Below are positions 52,047-60,052 of a stretch of DNA of 64,000 nt, piece after piece. The notes under the pieces were generated by a model, which was given only the letters and a program-made list of their open reading frames with translations, was not told where the DNA came from and did no database searches. Each line of letters begins with the position of its first letter. The stretch's first letter is position 1. Position numbers and translations under genes: made by a program. This stretch comes from JALQTD01 sp964390365 (GTDB lineage Bacteria > Bacteroidota > Bacteroidia > Flavobacteriales_D > Sanyastnellaceae). The DNA lies in NCBI GenBank assembly GCA_964390365.1, contig CAYMHW010000001.1, positions 26,568 to 90,567 of the forward strand, read 5' to 3'.

Positions 52047-53906
52047 GTCCACGGTCTTCAGCACCGGGTAACGCCCTCCACCCGGCTCGCTGAACGGGCT
52101 GCGTTCATACAACCAGCGCAAGGCCAAATCAGGGGATGATGCCCATTCGGGATGCATGGTTTGGGCTGCAGCAAATTCCGCCGCCAACACCGGATCCGAA
52201 GCCAGCAACTCCGCGGCGGTATCCTCGAAAACATAGGCCGAATAATGCTCTTTTCGTTGCAAAGCGCTGTCGAACGCGCCCCACACCCAAAACGAATCAT
52301 GCGCCTCCAATTCCAGCGCCTCCACCAGGTATCGACGCGCCCGCTGATCCGTTGAAACAATGAAATCGCCGCGGTCCAACATCACCCGTTCCCGCCGCCG
52401 CACCAGGGAATCCGCGGCATTCACGTGATGGCCCTCGTACGGTTGATTGCTGCTGTGCCAATCCACCACGTACGTGGCCTCCACGTCGAGCTCCATCGGC
52501 TCCGAAACCACGCGGATGGCCACGCCGTTGGCGCGCAACCGATCCACCACGTGACTCCAACCGCGCGGGATGATGTATGCCGCTGGCACCCGGGCGTATA
52601 GCGCAGGTTCGTACTGGTTGTAAAACGGAAGGGAGCGGCTCCAGGGGCGCTGTCGGTCATACCTCAAACGCGGGCTTCCAGTCACTGCGCTCGGTTCGTG
52701 AACCGCCGTGTAACCGGTGAATGCAATCGGCGTGAAGGCTTCGGGCTGTGGCTTCCATCGAATGGCCAAGGAGTCCGATGCAGCCAACCGAAGGCGCTCT
52801 GCCTCGCGCAACGCCTTCACGGTGGAGGCTTCCTCCAGGGCAATTCCCAAGTTGACCTGCAACAGATTCAGCATGGACTGAACGCGCTCGGGGTAAGGCT
52901 TGAGCATGTGCGCCTCGGCGGTGAAGCCCATCGTCCCCCACAAAGCGGCAAAGCCCGTGCTGTAGCGGGGCGTTTCAAGGAAACCCACCAGTCCGCTGTC
53001 CGGCACCTCGGATCGGCTGTACACGTAAGGGCTCATCGGGTAGCCAACGGCCTCCATCCGCTCGTACATCGCAGGATCCCAATCGTTCCGCAGGTATTCG
53101 CCGATGATGGGGCCGGCCTTGTCCGGTTGGGTGGTGATGCACGTCATGGTATACGGGTAATCTGCTCCGTTTGTGGTGTGCGTGTCCACAAAGACGTCCG
53201 GGTCGAAGGCTGCGAAGAACCGGGCGAACGAAGCCGCATTCTCCGTGTCCATTTTCATGAAATCACGGTTCAGGTCGAAGTTGCGGGCGTTGCCTCGGAA
53301 TCCATAGGCGAGTGGGCCGTTTTGGTTCGCGCGGGAGCAGCAGCCGCGATTGAGCGCGCCGCCCACGTTGTAGAACGGGATGATGGCGATGAAGGCGTTG
53401 CTCCAGTCGGCGGGTGCGCCTTCCCAGCTCCGGACGTCGGCGGTGGGCCAAATCCCAGCCGCATCCGCATCCCACTCCCCCGCTTCATCGCCCATGCCCT
53501 CCGGCAAGTGCGGCCTCCCGAGGAGCTGGCGCGCCAAAGCCAAACTCGCATCCACCCCACACGGCTCGCCCGGATGGATGGCATTGTTGACGAGGAACCG
53601 AATGCGATCCGGATGCGCTTCGCGCGCTGCAAGCACCCCGGGCAGACCCGGCATGGGAAGCGGTTCGGCCGCAATCAAAAGGGCGTGAAGCGGCTCCCCG
53701 GAATCGGTCGTCCCCAACTCCATCCACGAGGCACGTGCATCCGCCTGAGCCAGCGCCTTGAACGCCGCAATGCCCTCCTCCCAAGTCGGCGTGGTCGCGT
53801 TGTGCGGCCAACCTTCGGGGTCGTTGGTCGGGATTTGGGCTGGTACATTTGGACAAAGTGCCCCGGCAAATGCCATGAAAATGAATAGGATACCGGTTCG
53901 CATCAT
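52044..53906 (-). CDS. M14-family zinc carboxypeptidase, exported
   Basis: A 620-residue protein with a signal peptide (LFIFMAFAGALC region). The zinc motif HxxE is NAIHPGEPCG, the substrate arginine lies in RNARNFDLNRDF, and the third ligand is in VDTHTTNGADY. The peptidase domain spans about 40-350; the rest (about 370-620) is a β-rich C-terminal extension with no family I know. Such proteins release C-terminal residues from peptides outside the cell. A plausible start is 53906 or 53903. Likely monocistronic. Confidence 0.88.
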   Translation of the reverse strand: MMRTGILFIFMAFAGALCPNVPAQIPTNDPEGWPHNATTPTWEEGIAAFKALAQADARASWMELGTTDSGEPLHALLIAAEPLPMPGLPGVLAAREAHPDRIRFLVNNAIHPGEPCGVDASLALARQLLGRPHLPEGMGDEAGEWDADAAGIWPTADVRSWEGAPADWSNAFIAIIPFYNVGGALNRGCCSRANQNGPLAYGFRGNARNFDLNRDFMKMDTENAASFARFFAAFDPDVFVDTHTTNGADYPYTMTCITTQPDKAGPIIGEYLRNDWDPAMYERMEAVGYPMSPYVYSRSEVPDSGLVGFLETPRYSTGFAALWGTMGFTAEAHMLKPYPERVQSMLNLLQVNLGIALEEASTVKALREAERLRLAASDSLAIRWKPQPEAFTPIAFTGYTAVHEPSAVTGSPRLRYDRQRPWSRSLPFYNQYEPALYARVPAAYIIPRGWSHVVDRLRANGVAIRVVSEPMELDVEATYVVDWHSSNQPYEGHHVNAADSLVRRRERVMLDRGDFIVSTDQRARRYLVEALELEAHDSFWVWGAFDSALQRKEHYSAYVFEDTAAELLASDPVLAAEFAAAQTMHPEWASSPDLALRWLYERSPFSEPGGGRYPVLKTVD

Positions 53907-53928
53907 CGGTCGATTTCGATAGAAACCT

Positions 53929-53945
53929 CAAAAGTCGGAACTTTG
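53929..53945. promoter_or_regulatory. Back-to-back -7 boxes, M14 peptidase (-) and yqgE (+)
   Basis: Minus strand GACTTTTG (53929-53936) and plus strand GAACTTTG (53938-53945), each one base off TAnnTTTG and 1 nt apart. The plus box ends 5 nt before the yqgE ATG. Confidence 0.4.
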
Positions 53946-53950
53946 CCCCA

Positions 53951-54532
53951 ATGATTCGTTTCATGCCGCCCACCGATTCCGAGCCCCGCGTCGGGGATGT
54001 TCTGCTCTCCGAGCCGTTTTTAGACGACCCCTACTTCGGGCGCAAAGCGGTGTTGATTTGCGAGCACAACGAAGAGGGGACGTTTGGATTCGTGCTCAAC
54101 AACTTCATTGCCATCGAAATGCAGGATTTGATGGACGATTTCCCGGAGCTCGATGCGCGGTTGTCCGTGGGTGGACCGGTAAAGAGTTCCAGCCTGTACT
54201 ATTTGCACACTCGACCGGATTTGCTTGAGGGCAGCATCGAGGTGGTGGATGGGGTGCACATGGGCGGCGCGTTTGAGCAGGTCATCGAATGCTTGAAGGC
54301 CAAAACCCTCACCACCCAAGAAATCCGTTTCTTCATCGGCTATTCCGGCTGGTCCGGTTCGCAGCTCAACGACGAAATCAAGTCGCGATCGTGGTTTGTC
54401 ACGCAAACCGATCGCCACCTCATCATGGACACGTCGCTGGAAGAAGAGGACGTTTGGAAGCACCTGGTGTCCACCCTCGGCGACGAGTACGCACACATCG
54501 CCAACACGCCGCCCAACCCCTCGGTCAACTGA
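53951..54532 (+). CDS. YqgE/AlgH (UPF0301) family protein
   Basis: A 193-residue cytoplasmic protein of the conserved UPF0301 family. Typical stretches are GDVLLSEPFLDDPYFGRKAVLICEHN-type N-terminus, GTFGFVLNN, VGGPVKSSSLYYLHT and FFIGYSGWSGSQLNDE. The family has a known fold and is linked to alginate regulation in Pseudomonas as AlgH, but its molecular role is unclear. The ATG at 53951 has a GAACTTTG box 5 nt upstream. Its end overlaps the convergent DUF2797 gene by 8 nt. Confidence 0.9.
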   Translation: MIRFMPPTDSEPRVGDVLLSEPFLDDPYFGRKAVLICEHNEEGTFGFVLNNFIAIEMQDLMDDFPELDARLSVGGPVKSSSLYYLHTRPDLLEGSIEVVDGVHMGGAFEQVIECLKAKTLTTQEIRFFIGYSGWSGSQLNDEIKSRSWFVTQTDRHLIMDTSLEEEDVWKHLVSTLGDEYAHIANTPPNPSVN

Positions 54533-55355
54533 CCTCGATGCGCACCCGGTAGCCGATGTGGCTCCGAACGTTGATGGCCTCGCCTGAATCGAACACGAGG
54601 TATTGGCCTTTCAGGGCCACCAACTTTCCCTCCAAGACGGGCTGCTTGTCAAGCCGCACTGATCGAACCTTAGCGGGCATTTCGGTCATGGGATAACGCA
54701 TCGTATGCACCCCTTCATCGAATTGCATGAACGCTTCGAAGGCAGATCCCAACTGGTCAAAGGCCTCTTCGCGGGCTTCTTCAAGCGCCTCCACGTCCGG
54801 TTCCGTGGCGAGGATCATGGCTCGGTAAGCGGATTTGTCCGTGAAGACCTCCTTGAGCAGCACCTCCATTTCCCCGGCCAATGCGCGGTACGGGGCCACG
54901 CACAAAACCGTTCCTGCAATCGCACCTTGGTCGTACCACCGCCGCGCGCCCGTGTGCGCCCCCGTTACGCCGACCTTGATGTCACTGGTTTGGGACAAAT
55001 ACACCCAATGCGGCACGTTGTGGTTGCGCTCCTCCCATTCCCGATCGCGCAAGGCAATGCCCTCGTGGATGCGGCTGAGCTCTGGACGGATGACGCTCTC
55101 AACGGCTTGAGGCGCCTTGAGCCAAGCGTCGTAGCTGAAGCCATCGCCGTAGGTCTTTCGGATGCGCTTGCCCGTTGCCACGCAATGAATGGCTCCGTCA
55201 AATTGGAGGGTCAAGTGGCTTCCGACCCAATCCGACCAGCATTGCTCGGGAAGGAGCTCGAGCACATCCGCACCTTGCTCAACATACCGCAACGGTTCGT
55301 CCGCGGTGCTTCCCGGTTCAATGCGCAGTTTGCGCAGGTTTCCTTCCCAAATCAT
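54525..55355 (-). CDS. DUF2797 domain protein
   Basis: A 276-residue cytoplasmic protein of a small conserved family. The central segment HWVYLSQTSDIKVGVTGAH followed by RRWYDQGAI resembles the GIY-YIG/T5orf172 core (a Y-x-Y/KVG-x-T...R pattern), so a nuclease-like fold is possible. CWSDWVG near residue 40 and a TYGDGFSYD region are family landmarks. Function unknown. The start at 55355 is supported by the TAACTTTG box 5 nt upstream. Confidence 0.8.
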   Translation of the reverse strand: MIWEGNLRKLRIEPGSTADEPLRYVEQGADVLELLPEQCWSDWVGSHLTLQFDGAIHCVATGKRIRKTYGDGFSYDAWLKAPQAVESVIRPELSRIHEGIALRDREWEERNHNVPHWVYLSQTSDIKVGVTGAHTGARRWYDQGAIAGTVLCVAPYRALAGEMEVLLKEVFTDKSAYRAMILATEPDVEALEEAREEAFDQLGSAFEAFMQFDEGVHTMRYPMTEMPAKVRSVRLDKQPVLEGKLVALKGQYLVFDSGEAINVRSHIGYRVRIEVS

Positions 55356-55360
55356 GGAAG

Positions 55361-55368
55361 CAAAGTTA
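55361..55368 (-). promoter_or_regulatory. -7 promoter box of DUF2797 gene
   Basis: TAACTTTG on the minus strand, perfect match, 5 nt before the ATG at 55355. Confidence 0.5.
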
Positions 55369-55528
55369 GGAGGCGCATTTCGCATTCAACCAAGAAAGGA
55401 ACGCACAATCTCGTCGATATCGGCACGGATTTTGTCGAAGTTAACTGAGATTATGACGTACATCGCTCAACGCGCGCAAATTGAATCGTCGAATGCAGTA
55501 TATTGGCAACTCAATTGAATCCAAACGC

Positions 55529-56428
55529 ATGAAAACACCTTTACTCCTTGGAGGTTTGCTCCTCGCCTCGATGTCTTTTGGACAACAGCTCTACGTTGAA
55601 GATTTCGAGGGTTACGCCGCTGGTGACTTTGTAACCACCAACAATCCCAACTGGATTACGTGGTCTGGGTCAGGCAATGGCACGGCTGAAGATGGACTCA
55701 TCACGAATGCTGAAGCCCATTCTGGAAGCAACTCGCTGAACGTTATCGGTCAAACCGGCCCGATGGATGTGGTCCTTGTCGCCGGGGTCGCAACGGGAAG
55801 TTACGAGTGCAATTGGCACATGAAGGTTCCTGCCAACTACGCTGCATACTACAACGTTCAAGAAAATGTTTCTCCAGGAGTGGGTTGGGCCTTCGAGAAC
55901 TTCTTCGCTGAGGACGGAACGTTTGAGGTGGAGATGGACGGCAACGTGGTCGCATCGGGAACCTACCCCGTTGGTACGTGGTTCGAGCTGAAGCACCAAG
56001 TGGACTTGGACAACGACTTCATCCAAATCTACATCAACGACGTTTGGGCAGGAGCTTGGACGTTCGACAGCGATTTTGGTGGGGTGAATTTCTTTGGAAC
56101 AGGCACAGCATCCGCAGTGGGCAATTGGTGGGTGGATGACATCGTCATTCAGACGGCCACCTTCACGTTGAATACACATGAAGTGGAGCCGCAATTGGAG
56201 CTCAGCTTCGGTCCCAACCCGGCGACGAACACGATTTTCTTGACGGGCAATGTGGAGCAAGGCATGGTTCGCATCCTCGGCTTGAACGGTCGTTTGGTGC
56301 ACGAGTCGCGCATCAATGGCTTGAACCGGGGGGCTCAATTGGACCTCAACTTGGTGGATGGCATCTACTTCATCGAGTTGACGGAGGGCGAACGCCGCAC
56401 CATGCAGCGCTTGGTCATCAGCCACTGA
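55529..56428 (+). CDS. T9SS-sorted secreted protein with jelly-roll-like domain
   Basis: A 299-residue exported protein: signal peptide (LLLGGLLLASMSFG/Q), a 200-residue β-sandwich-like domain (YVEDFEGYAAGDFVTTNNPNW near its start, and GNWWVDDIVIQT at its end), and a type A sorting domain (LSFGPNPATNTIFL ... RLVISH). The DFExxxxGDF opening followed by a DDIxIxT end is common in Bacteroidota carbohydrate-binding or concanavalin-like modules. No catalytic domain is visible. A terminator follows. Confidence 0.83.
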   Translation: MKTPLLLGGLLLASMSFGQQLYVEDFEGYAAGDFVTTNNPNWITWSGSGNGTAEDGLITNAEAHSGSNSLNVIGQTGPMDVVLVAGVATGSYECNWHMKVPANYAAYYNVQENVSPGVGWAFENFFAEDGTFEVEMDGNVVASGTYPVGTWFELKHQVDLDNDFIQIYINDVWAGAWTFDSDFGGVNFFGTGTASAVGNWWVDDIVIQTATFTLNTHEVEPQLELSFGPNPATNTIFLTGNVEQGMVRILGLNGRLVHESRINGLNRGAQLDLNLVDGIYFIELTEGERRTMQRLVISH

Positions 56429-56447
56429 GTTCGATTCAACCGAGTTG

Positions 56448-56475
56448 AAAAGGGAACCTCCGGGTTCCCTTTTTT
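56448..56475. terminator. Bidirectional terminator between T9SS gene and convergent hydrolase fusion
   Basis: AAAAGGGAACC, short TCC loop region, GGTTCCCTTTTTT. The minus-strand gene's stop codon begins at its right edge, so for that gene the hairpin follows the stop directly. Confidence 0.8.
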
Positions 56476-57851
56476 CATTTCAAGACTTGAAGAACGATTT
56501 CGGTGATTGTTCGCAACTCCTCGGAAACGTCATCTGAATCCCATGGCTCCTTGGTTCCGAACGTGTGTCCACCGGATGAAAGTAAGTGGAATTGGCCCCG
56601 TGAGGAGGCCGCAGCCAAGTCCCTTCCCTCGCTCGGCAAGACGGCGGAGTCATCGGCTGCGTGGAATGCCAACACCGGGCACTCGAGTGCGCGCGCATTG
56701 CGGATGGGATCCAAGGCATCTTCGTGCTCAAGGTAGTCTTCGTAAAACCGGAACGGGTGAACTAAAATTTGGCCCGTGCGCGCATTCCGGACTTCCAATC
56801 GATTGGAACGACGCCATGACTCCAGGGCCTCCCCCACGGGAAAGCGCTCACGGGGATGCGCCACCGGCGCCAACAGCACCACCGCCTTCAAGCGCCGCCC
56901 TCGTGCTTCAGCTTGCCGGGCTGCGAACAACGTGGACACGGCTCCACGGCTGTGCCCCATAAGGACCAACGGGCGATCGGGCGGCAATGCACAGATCCAC
57001 TCAGCAAGTTCTTGTGCCTCCGCGAAATACGTATTCCGCGACCAACGCGCTTCATCCTGTATCGCCCGAGGCCATAGCGAAGTGGTTCCATTGCCCGAAA
57101 AGTCCACGCCTTCAAATTGCCAACCGCGCGCAGCCCACAATTGAGCCCAGCGTGCCCACGCTCCCCAAAGGCTGAATCCCTTGTAGCCCGGAGCGAAGAC
57201 CACCGACTGCGTCAGCCGCACTCCTGGAACCCGCCAAACGGTTTGGGGCATCCCATCCTCCTCAACACGATTTCCGCGGAGACCAAATCCATGCAATCTC
57301 CACCAATCCTTCCATGGCCCCTGCGCAACGCCACGCAGCTCAGCCATGGGATTCCCGCCTTGGAGCCAACCGAGCGTTGCCGCAACATCCTGCTCGGACG
57401 CTGAGTGCGTCGAAAGGCTGCGCCGCACCTTGCATTCCTCGAAATGGGTAGCGCAGAAGAATTCGGCCAGGAGTTCGATTTGGGCTTCAAAATCGGCGAA
57501 CAACACGGGAGTCGCCCAAGTCGCCAAATCAGCCGCACCAGGCGCATCGGTCCAATCCAAGAGCCGACCGATCGCCAACTCATTCGGCTCCTCCGATGCC
57601 ACTTCGCTCAGCCACAGCCAATTCGTCTGCGCAATGCGCTCCTCCATGAACGGCGACACCACGGCCTCCCCCATCGTTTCGTCAAGGCTCCCCAAAGAAG
57701 GCACCTGCCGAACGTCGTGCCCGAGCCATGCCAATTCCATCCGCGACTCATCGCTCGTCACAACCGACACGGTCTGCAAGCCACGCACGAGGCACGCTCG
57801 CGCCAGTTCCGCAGAAAACCGGTCATTTCCAATGATCACAATCCGTTCCAT
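56475..57851 (-). CDS. Rossmann-like domain fused to α/β hydrolase
   Basis: A 458-residue cytoplasmic fusion. Residues 1-150 start like a nucleotide-binding Rossmann fold (ERIVIIGNDRFSAELARACLVRG, then a β-strand VSVVTSDE), reminiscent of dehydrogenases or ketopantoate-reductase-like proteins; the usual GxGxxG is only GNDRFS. Residues about 205-458 are an α/β hydrolase with nucleophile Ser301 in MGHSRGAVST, Asp401 in HAADDSAVLP and His429 in GGHTFG. No export signal. The domain pairing is not one I recognise. The divergent thioredoxin-like gene begins 82 nt away. Confidence 0.75.
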   Translation of the reverse strand: MERIVIIGNDRFSAELARACLVRGLQTVSVVTSDESRMELAWLGHDVRQVPSLGSLDETMGEAVVSPFMEERIAQTNWLWLSEVASEEPNELAIGRLLDWTDAPGAADLATWATPVLFADFEAQIELLAEFFCATHFEECKVRRSLSTHSASEQDVAATLGWLQGGNPMAELRGVAQGPWKDWWRLHGFGLRGNRVEEDGMPQTVWRVPGVRLTQSVVFAPGYKGFSLWGAWARWAQLWAARGWQFEGVDFSGNGTTSLWPRAIQDEARWSRNTYFAEAQELAEWICALPPDRPLVLMGHSRGAVSTLFAARQAEARGRRLKAVVLLAPVAHPRERFPVGEALESWRRSNRLEVRNARTGQILVHPFRFYEDYLEHEDALDPIRNARALECPVLAFHAADDSAVLPSEGRDLAAASSRGQFHLLSSGGHTFGTKEPWDSDDVSEELRTITEIVLQVLK

Positions 57852-57921
57852 GGGGCATTTTCATTCGTTGGGAAAGTTATTGCAACTCTGCTGCGGCGTC
57901 TGCGTAAATTCGCCTACGTTA

Positions 57922-57929
57922 AAACTTTG
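57922..57929 (+). promoter_or_regulatory. -7-like box of thioredoxin-like gene
   Basis: AAACTTTG, one base off TAnnTTTG, 3 nt before the ATG at 57933. Confidence 0.35.
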
Positions 57930-57932
57930 AAC

Positions 57933-59438
57933 ATGCAATTTGTCCGCTTTGCTGCCTTCGGTGCTTGCTTCATTTTCCTGACCTGCGCAGGCCAAATCAC
58001 CGCTCAGTCAAACCACACGATCACCCTCGAAATTGAAGGGCTGAGCCACGACACGGTCTACCTCGCTAACTACTACGGGGAGAAGATGTTCTACGCCGAC
58101 ACGGCCGTTACCGACGGTCGAGGCAAAGCCGTATTCGAAGGGCGAGACTACGAGCGCTGCGGAAAATTCGCAGCCGTCATCCCGGGTCCTAAGTTCTTCG
58201 AATTCCTCGCAGTGGAAGAGGACATTCACATCAAAACGAAGGCGGCTCAACCGGCTGCGTTCATCGAGGTGATCGCCAGCGAAGAGAATCGGCTCTTCTA
58301 TGACTACCTGAAATTCCTTCAGGACAAACGCAACGAAGCTTCACCGCACGAGCAAGTCATGCAGGACAGCACGGCAAGCGAGGCGGAAAAAGCCTCAGCG
58401 CGCGAGGTGTTGATGGCCATGGGCGAAGAGGTGGAAGCCGAGCAACGGCGAATCGTTGCGGAACACAGCGACATGCTTTTTGCCAAGTACCTGTCGATGG
58501 TCCTTGAGCCGGAGGTGCCCGAAATCCCCGGCATCGCCAACGCCGATGAATTGCGGTACCGCATGTACCGCGACATGTACTGGAAGCGCGTGGACTTCCA
58601 AGACCCACGGCTCGTGCACGATGGCAGCTTCAATCGGATCTTGGACGTCTATTTGAACCAAGTCATTCCACAGTCACCCGACACCGTTTTGACCGAGGTG
58701 GTCAAGTTGGTGGAGCGTGCTCGAGGCAATGATGAGATGTTCAAGTACATCCTGCACTTCGCAACGTTCAACGCGGAGTCGTCGTCCATCATGTGCATGG
58801 ACAAGGTGTTCGTGGAATTGGTCAACCGCTACTATAAGCGTGGTGAAGCGACCTGGTTGAACGAGGATCAGCTGTCCAAAATCACCAACCGTGCGGATGA
58901 GTTGGCCCCTACCGTTTGCGGAAATCGCGTCCCTGACATCATCTTACCCGGTTTGGACCAAACGACCTGGAACCGACTTTATGATTTGGACACCAAGTAC
59001 ACCGCCGTGGTGATTTGGGAAAGCTCGTGCGGCCATTGCAAGAAGGAACTCCCTAAAATCCAAGAACTCTACGAGGAATGGAAGGACAAAGGATTGTCCA
59101 TTTTCGCAATCGGCAACGACTTTGAACCGGAACCGTGGCAGGAATTCGTCGAAAAGAAGGAACTCACCGAATGGGTGCACGTTTCTGACAACCCGGCCAT
59201 CAACAACCAGGACAGCGCCATGGTGCTCATTTCCCGCGGAATCACCACGTTGGAGAGCCTGAATTTCCGCACGACCTTCGACGTATACGCGACCCCCAAA
59301 ATCTTCTTGCTCGATCGCGAAAAGGTGGTGGTCGCAAAACAAATCGGGGCCGAACAGCTCGGAGAAATTTTGGTTCGGTTGGAAGATATGGAGGCCAATG
59401 GCGAGCTTCAACCGATGCGCAAGGACGAAGAACAGTGA
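57933..59438 (+). CDS. Exported thioredoxin-like protein with DUF4369/DUF5106-like domains
   Basis: A 501-residue protein: signal peptide (FGACFIFLTCAGQITA/Q), a β-rich N-terminal domain like DUF4369 (about 28-110, LEIEGLSHDTVYLANYYG), a helical middle like DUF5106 (about 120-320), and a C-terminal thioredoxin domain with ESSCGHCKKELP (CxxC) and a cis-proline region TFDVYATPKIFLL. Such Bacteroidota proteins are thought to handle disulfides or cytochrome maturation in the periplasm. A methyltransferase gene starts 6 nt after the stop. Confidence 0.85.
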   Translation: MQFVRFAAFGACFIFLTCAGQITAQSNHTITLEIEGLSHDTVYLANYYGEKMFYADTAVTDGRGKAVFEGRDYERCGKFAAVIPGPKFFEFLAVEEDIHIKTKAAQPAAFIEVIASEENRLFYDYLKFLQDKRNEASPHEQVMQDSTASEAEKASAREVLMAMGEEVEAEQRRIVAEHSDMLFAKYLSMVLEPEVPEIPGIANADELRYRMYRDMYWKRVDFQDPRLVHDGSFNRILDVYLNQVIPQSPDTVLTEVVKLVERARGNDEMFKYILHFATFNAESSSIMCMDKVFVELVNRYYKRGEATWLNEDQLSKITNRADELAPTVCGNRVPDIILPGLDQTTWNRLYDLDTKYTAVVIWESSCGHCKKELPKIQELYEEWKDKGLSIFAIGNDFEPEPWQEFVEKKELTEWVHVSDNPAINNQDSAMVLISRGITTLESLNFRTTFDVYATPKIFLLDREKVVVAKQIGAEQLGEILVRLEDMEANGELQPMRKDEEQ

Positions 59439-59444
59439 TGGGGT

Positions 59445-60005
59445 TTGGGGAATCGGCTGCTCTTCTTTAAAAACTTTCTGAGAAACCCTTCGCGCAATGC
59501 GAGTGCGGTGCCCAGTTCAGGGCGTGCTGCGCGCGCTATGGTCGACGGACTGGATTGGCAACGCATCCGATATGTCGTTGAACTTGGTCCCGGTTCAGGG
59601 GCCTTCACGTCGGAGATTTGTTCCCAAATGATGCCGGGCACCCAGTGCATAGCCATCGAAGTGGAGCCCTCCTACATCGGCCCGTTGCGTGAACAATTTG
59701 GCCACCGCATTGAGGTGGTGCAGGCCAGTGCCACGCAGATCGAAGCGTTGGTTCGTGAGCGCGGATGGCCTCGCGTCGACGCCATCTTCTCAGGACTTCC
59801 ATTCAATGTTCCGGACGCTGTGAAGCAGGAACTCCATCCCGCTTTGCTCAGGCTCGCTTCTGAAGGCACGGCAATCCGCTGCTTCACGTACTTTCCGGGT
59901 GCCATGAAACGCGCGTACCATCGGTTTCATTGTCGCCCAATCCAGTTCGTCGCTGCGAACTTTCCCCCGATGTGGGTCTTTGAGCTCCAACGCCCGAATG
60001 CATAA
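59445..60005 (+). CDS. Phospholipid N-methyltransferase-like SAM methyltransferase
   Basis: A 186-residue class I methyltransferase. The N-terminus LLFFKNFLRNPSRNASAVPSSGRAARAM is the pattern of PmtA-like and rRNA dimethyltransferase-like proteins; VVELGPGSGAFTSEI is the SAM motif I, AIEVEPSYI is motif II, and IFSGLPFNVP corresponds to the acceptor loop. It might methylate phosphatidylethanolamine, but rRNA or another target is possible. No ATG precedes this region in frame; TTG at 59445 is the first possible start after the upstream stop. Confidence 0.78.
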   Translation: MGNRLLFFKNFLRNPSRNASAVPSSGRAARAMVDGLDWQRIRYVVELGPGSGAFTSEICSQMMPGTQCIAIEVEPSYIGPLREQFGHRIEVVQASATQIEALVRERGWPRVDAIFSGLPFNVPDAVKQELHPALLRLASEGTAIRCFTYFPGAMKRAYHRFHCRPIQFVAANFPPMWVFELQRPNA

Positions 60006-60035
60006 AAAAAAGGCCCGCTTCTCAGCGGGCCTTTT
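60004..60035. terminator. Bidirectional terminator at convergent ends
   Basis: Eight A, GGCCCGCT, loop TCTC, AGCGGGCC, TTTT. The minus strand has the longer T run, serving the 60053-63700 gene. Confidence 0.85.
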
Positions 60036-60052
60036 CAATCAAATCCAGTGGA

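Noticed and set aside
52698..53888. 396-codon plus-strand frame opposite the M14 peptidase
   Set aside because: The minus-strand protein has zinc ligands and a signal peptide.
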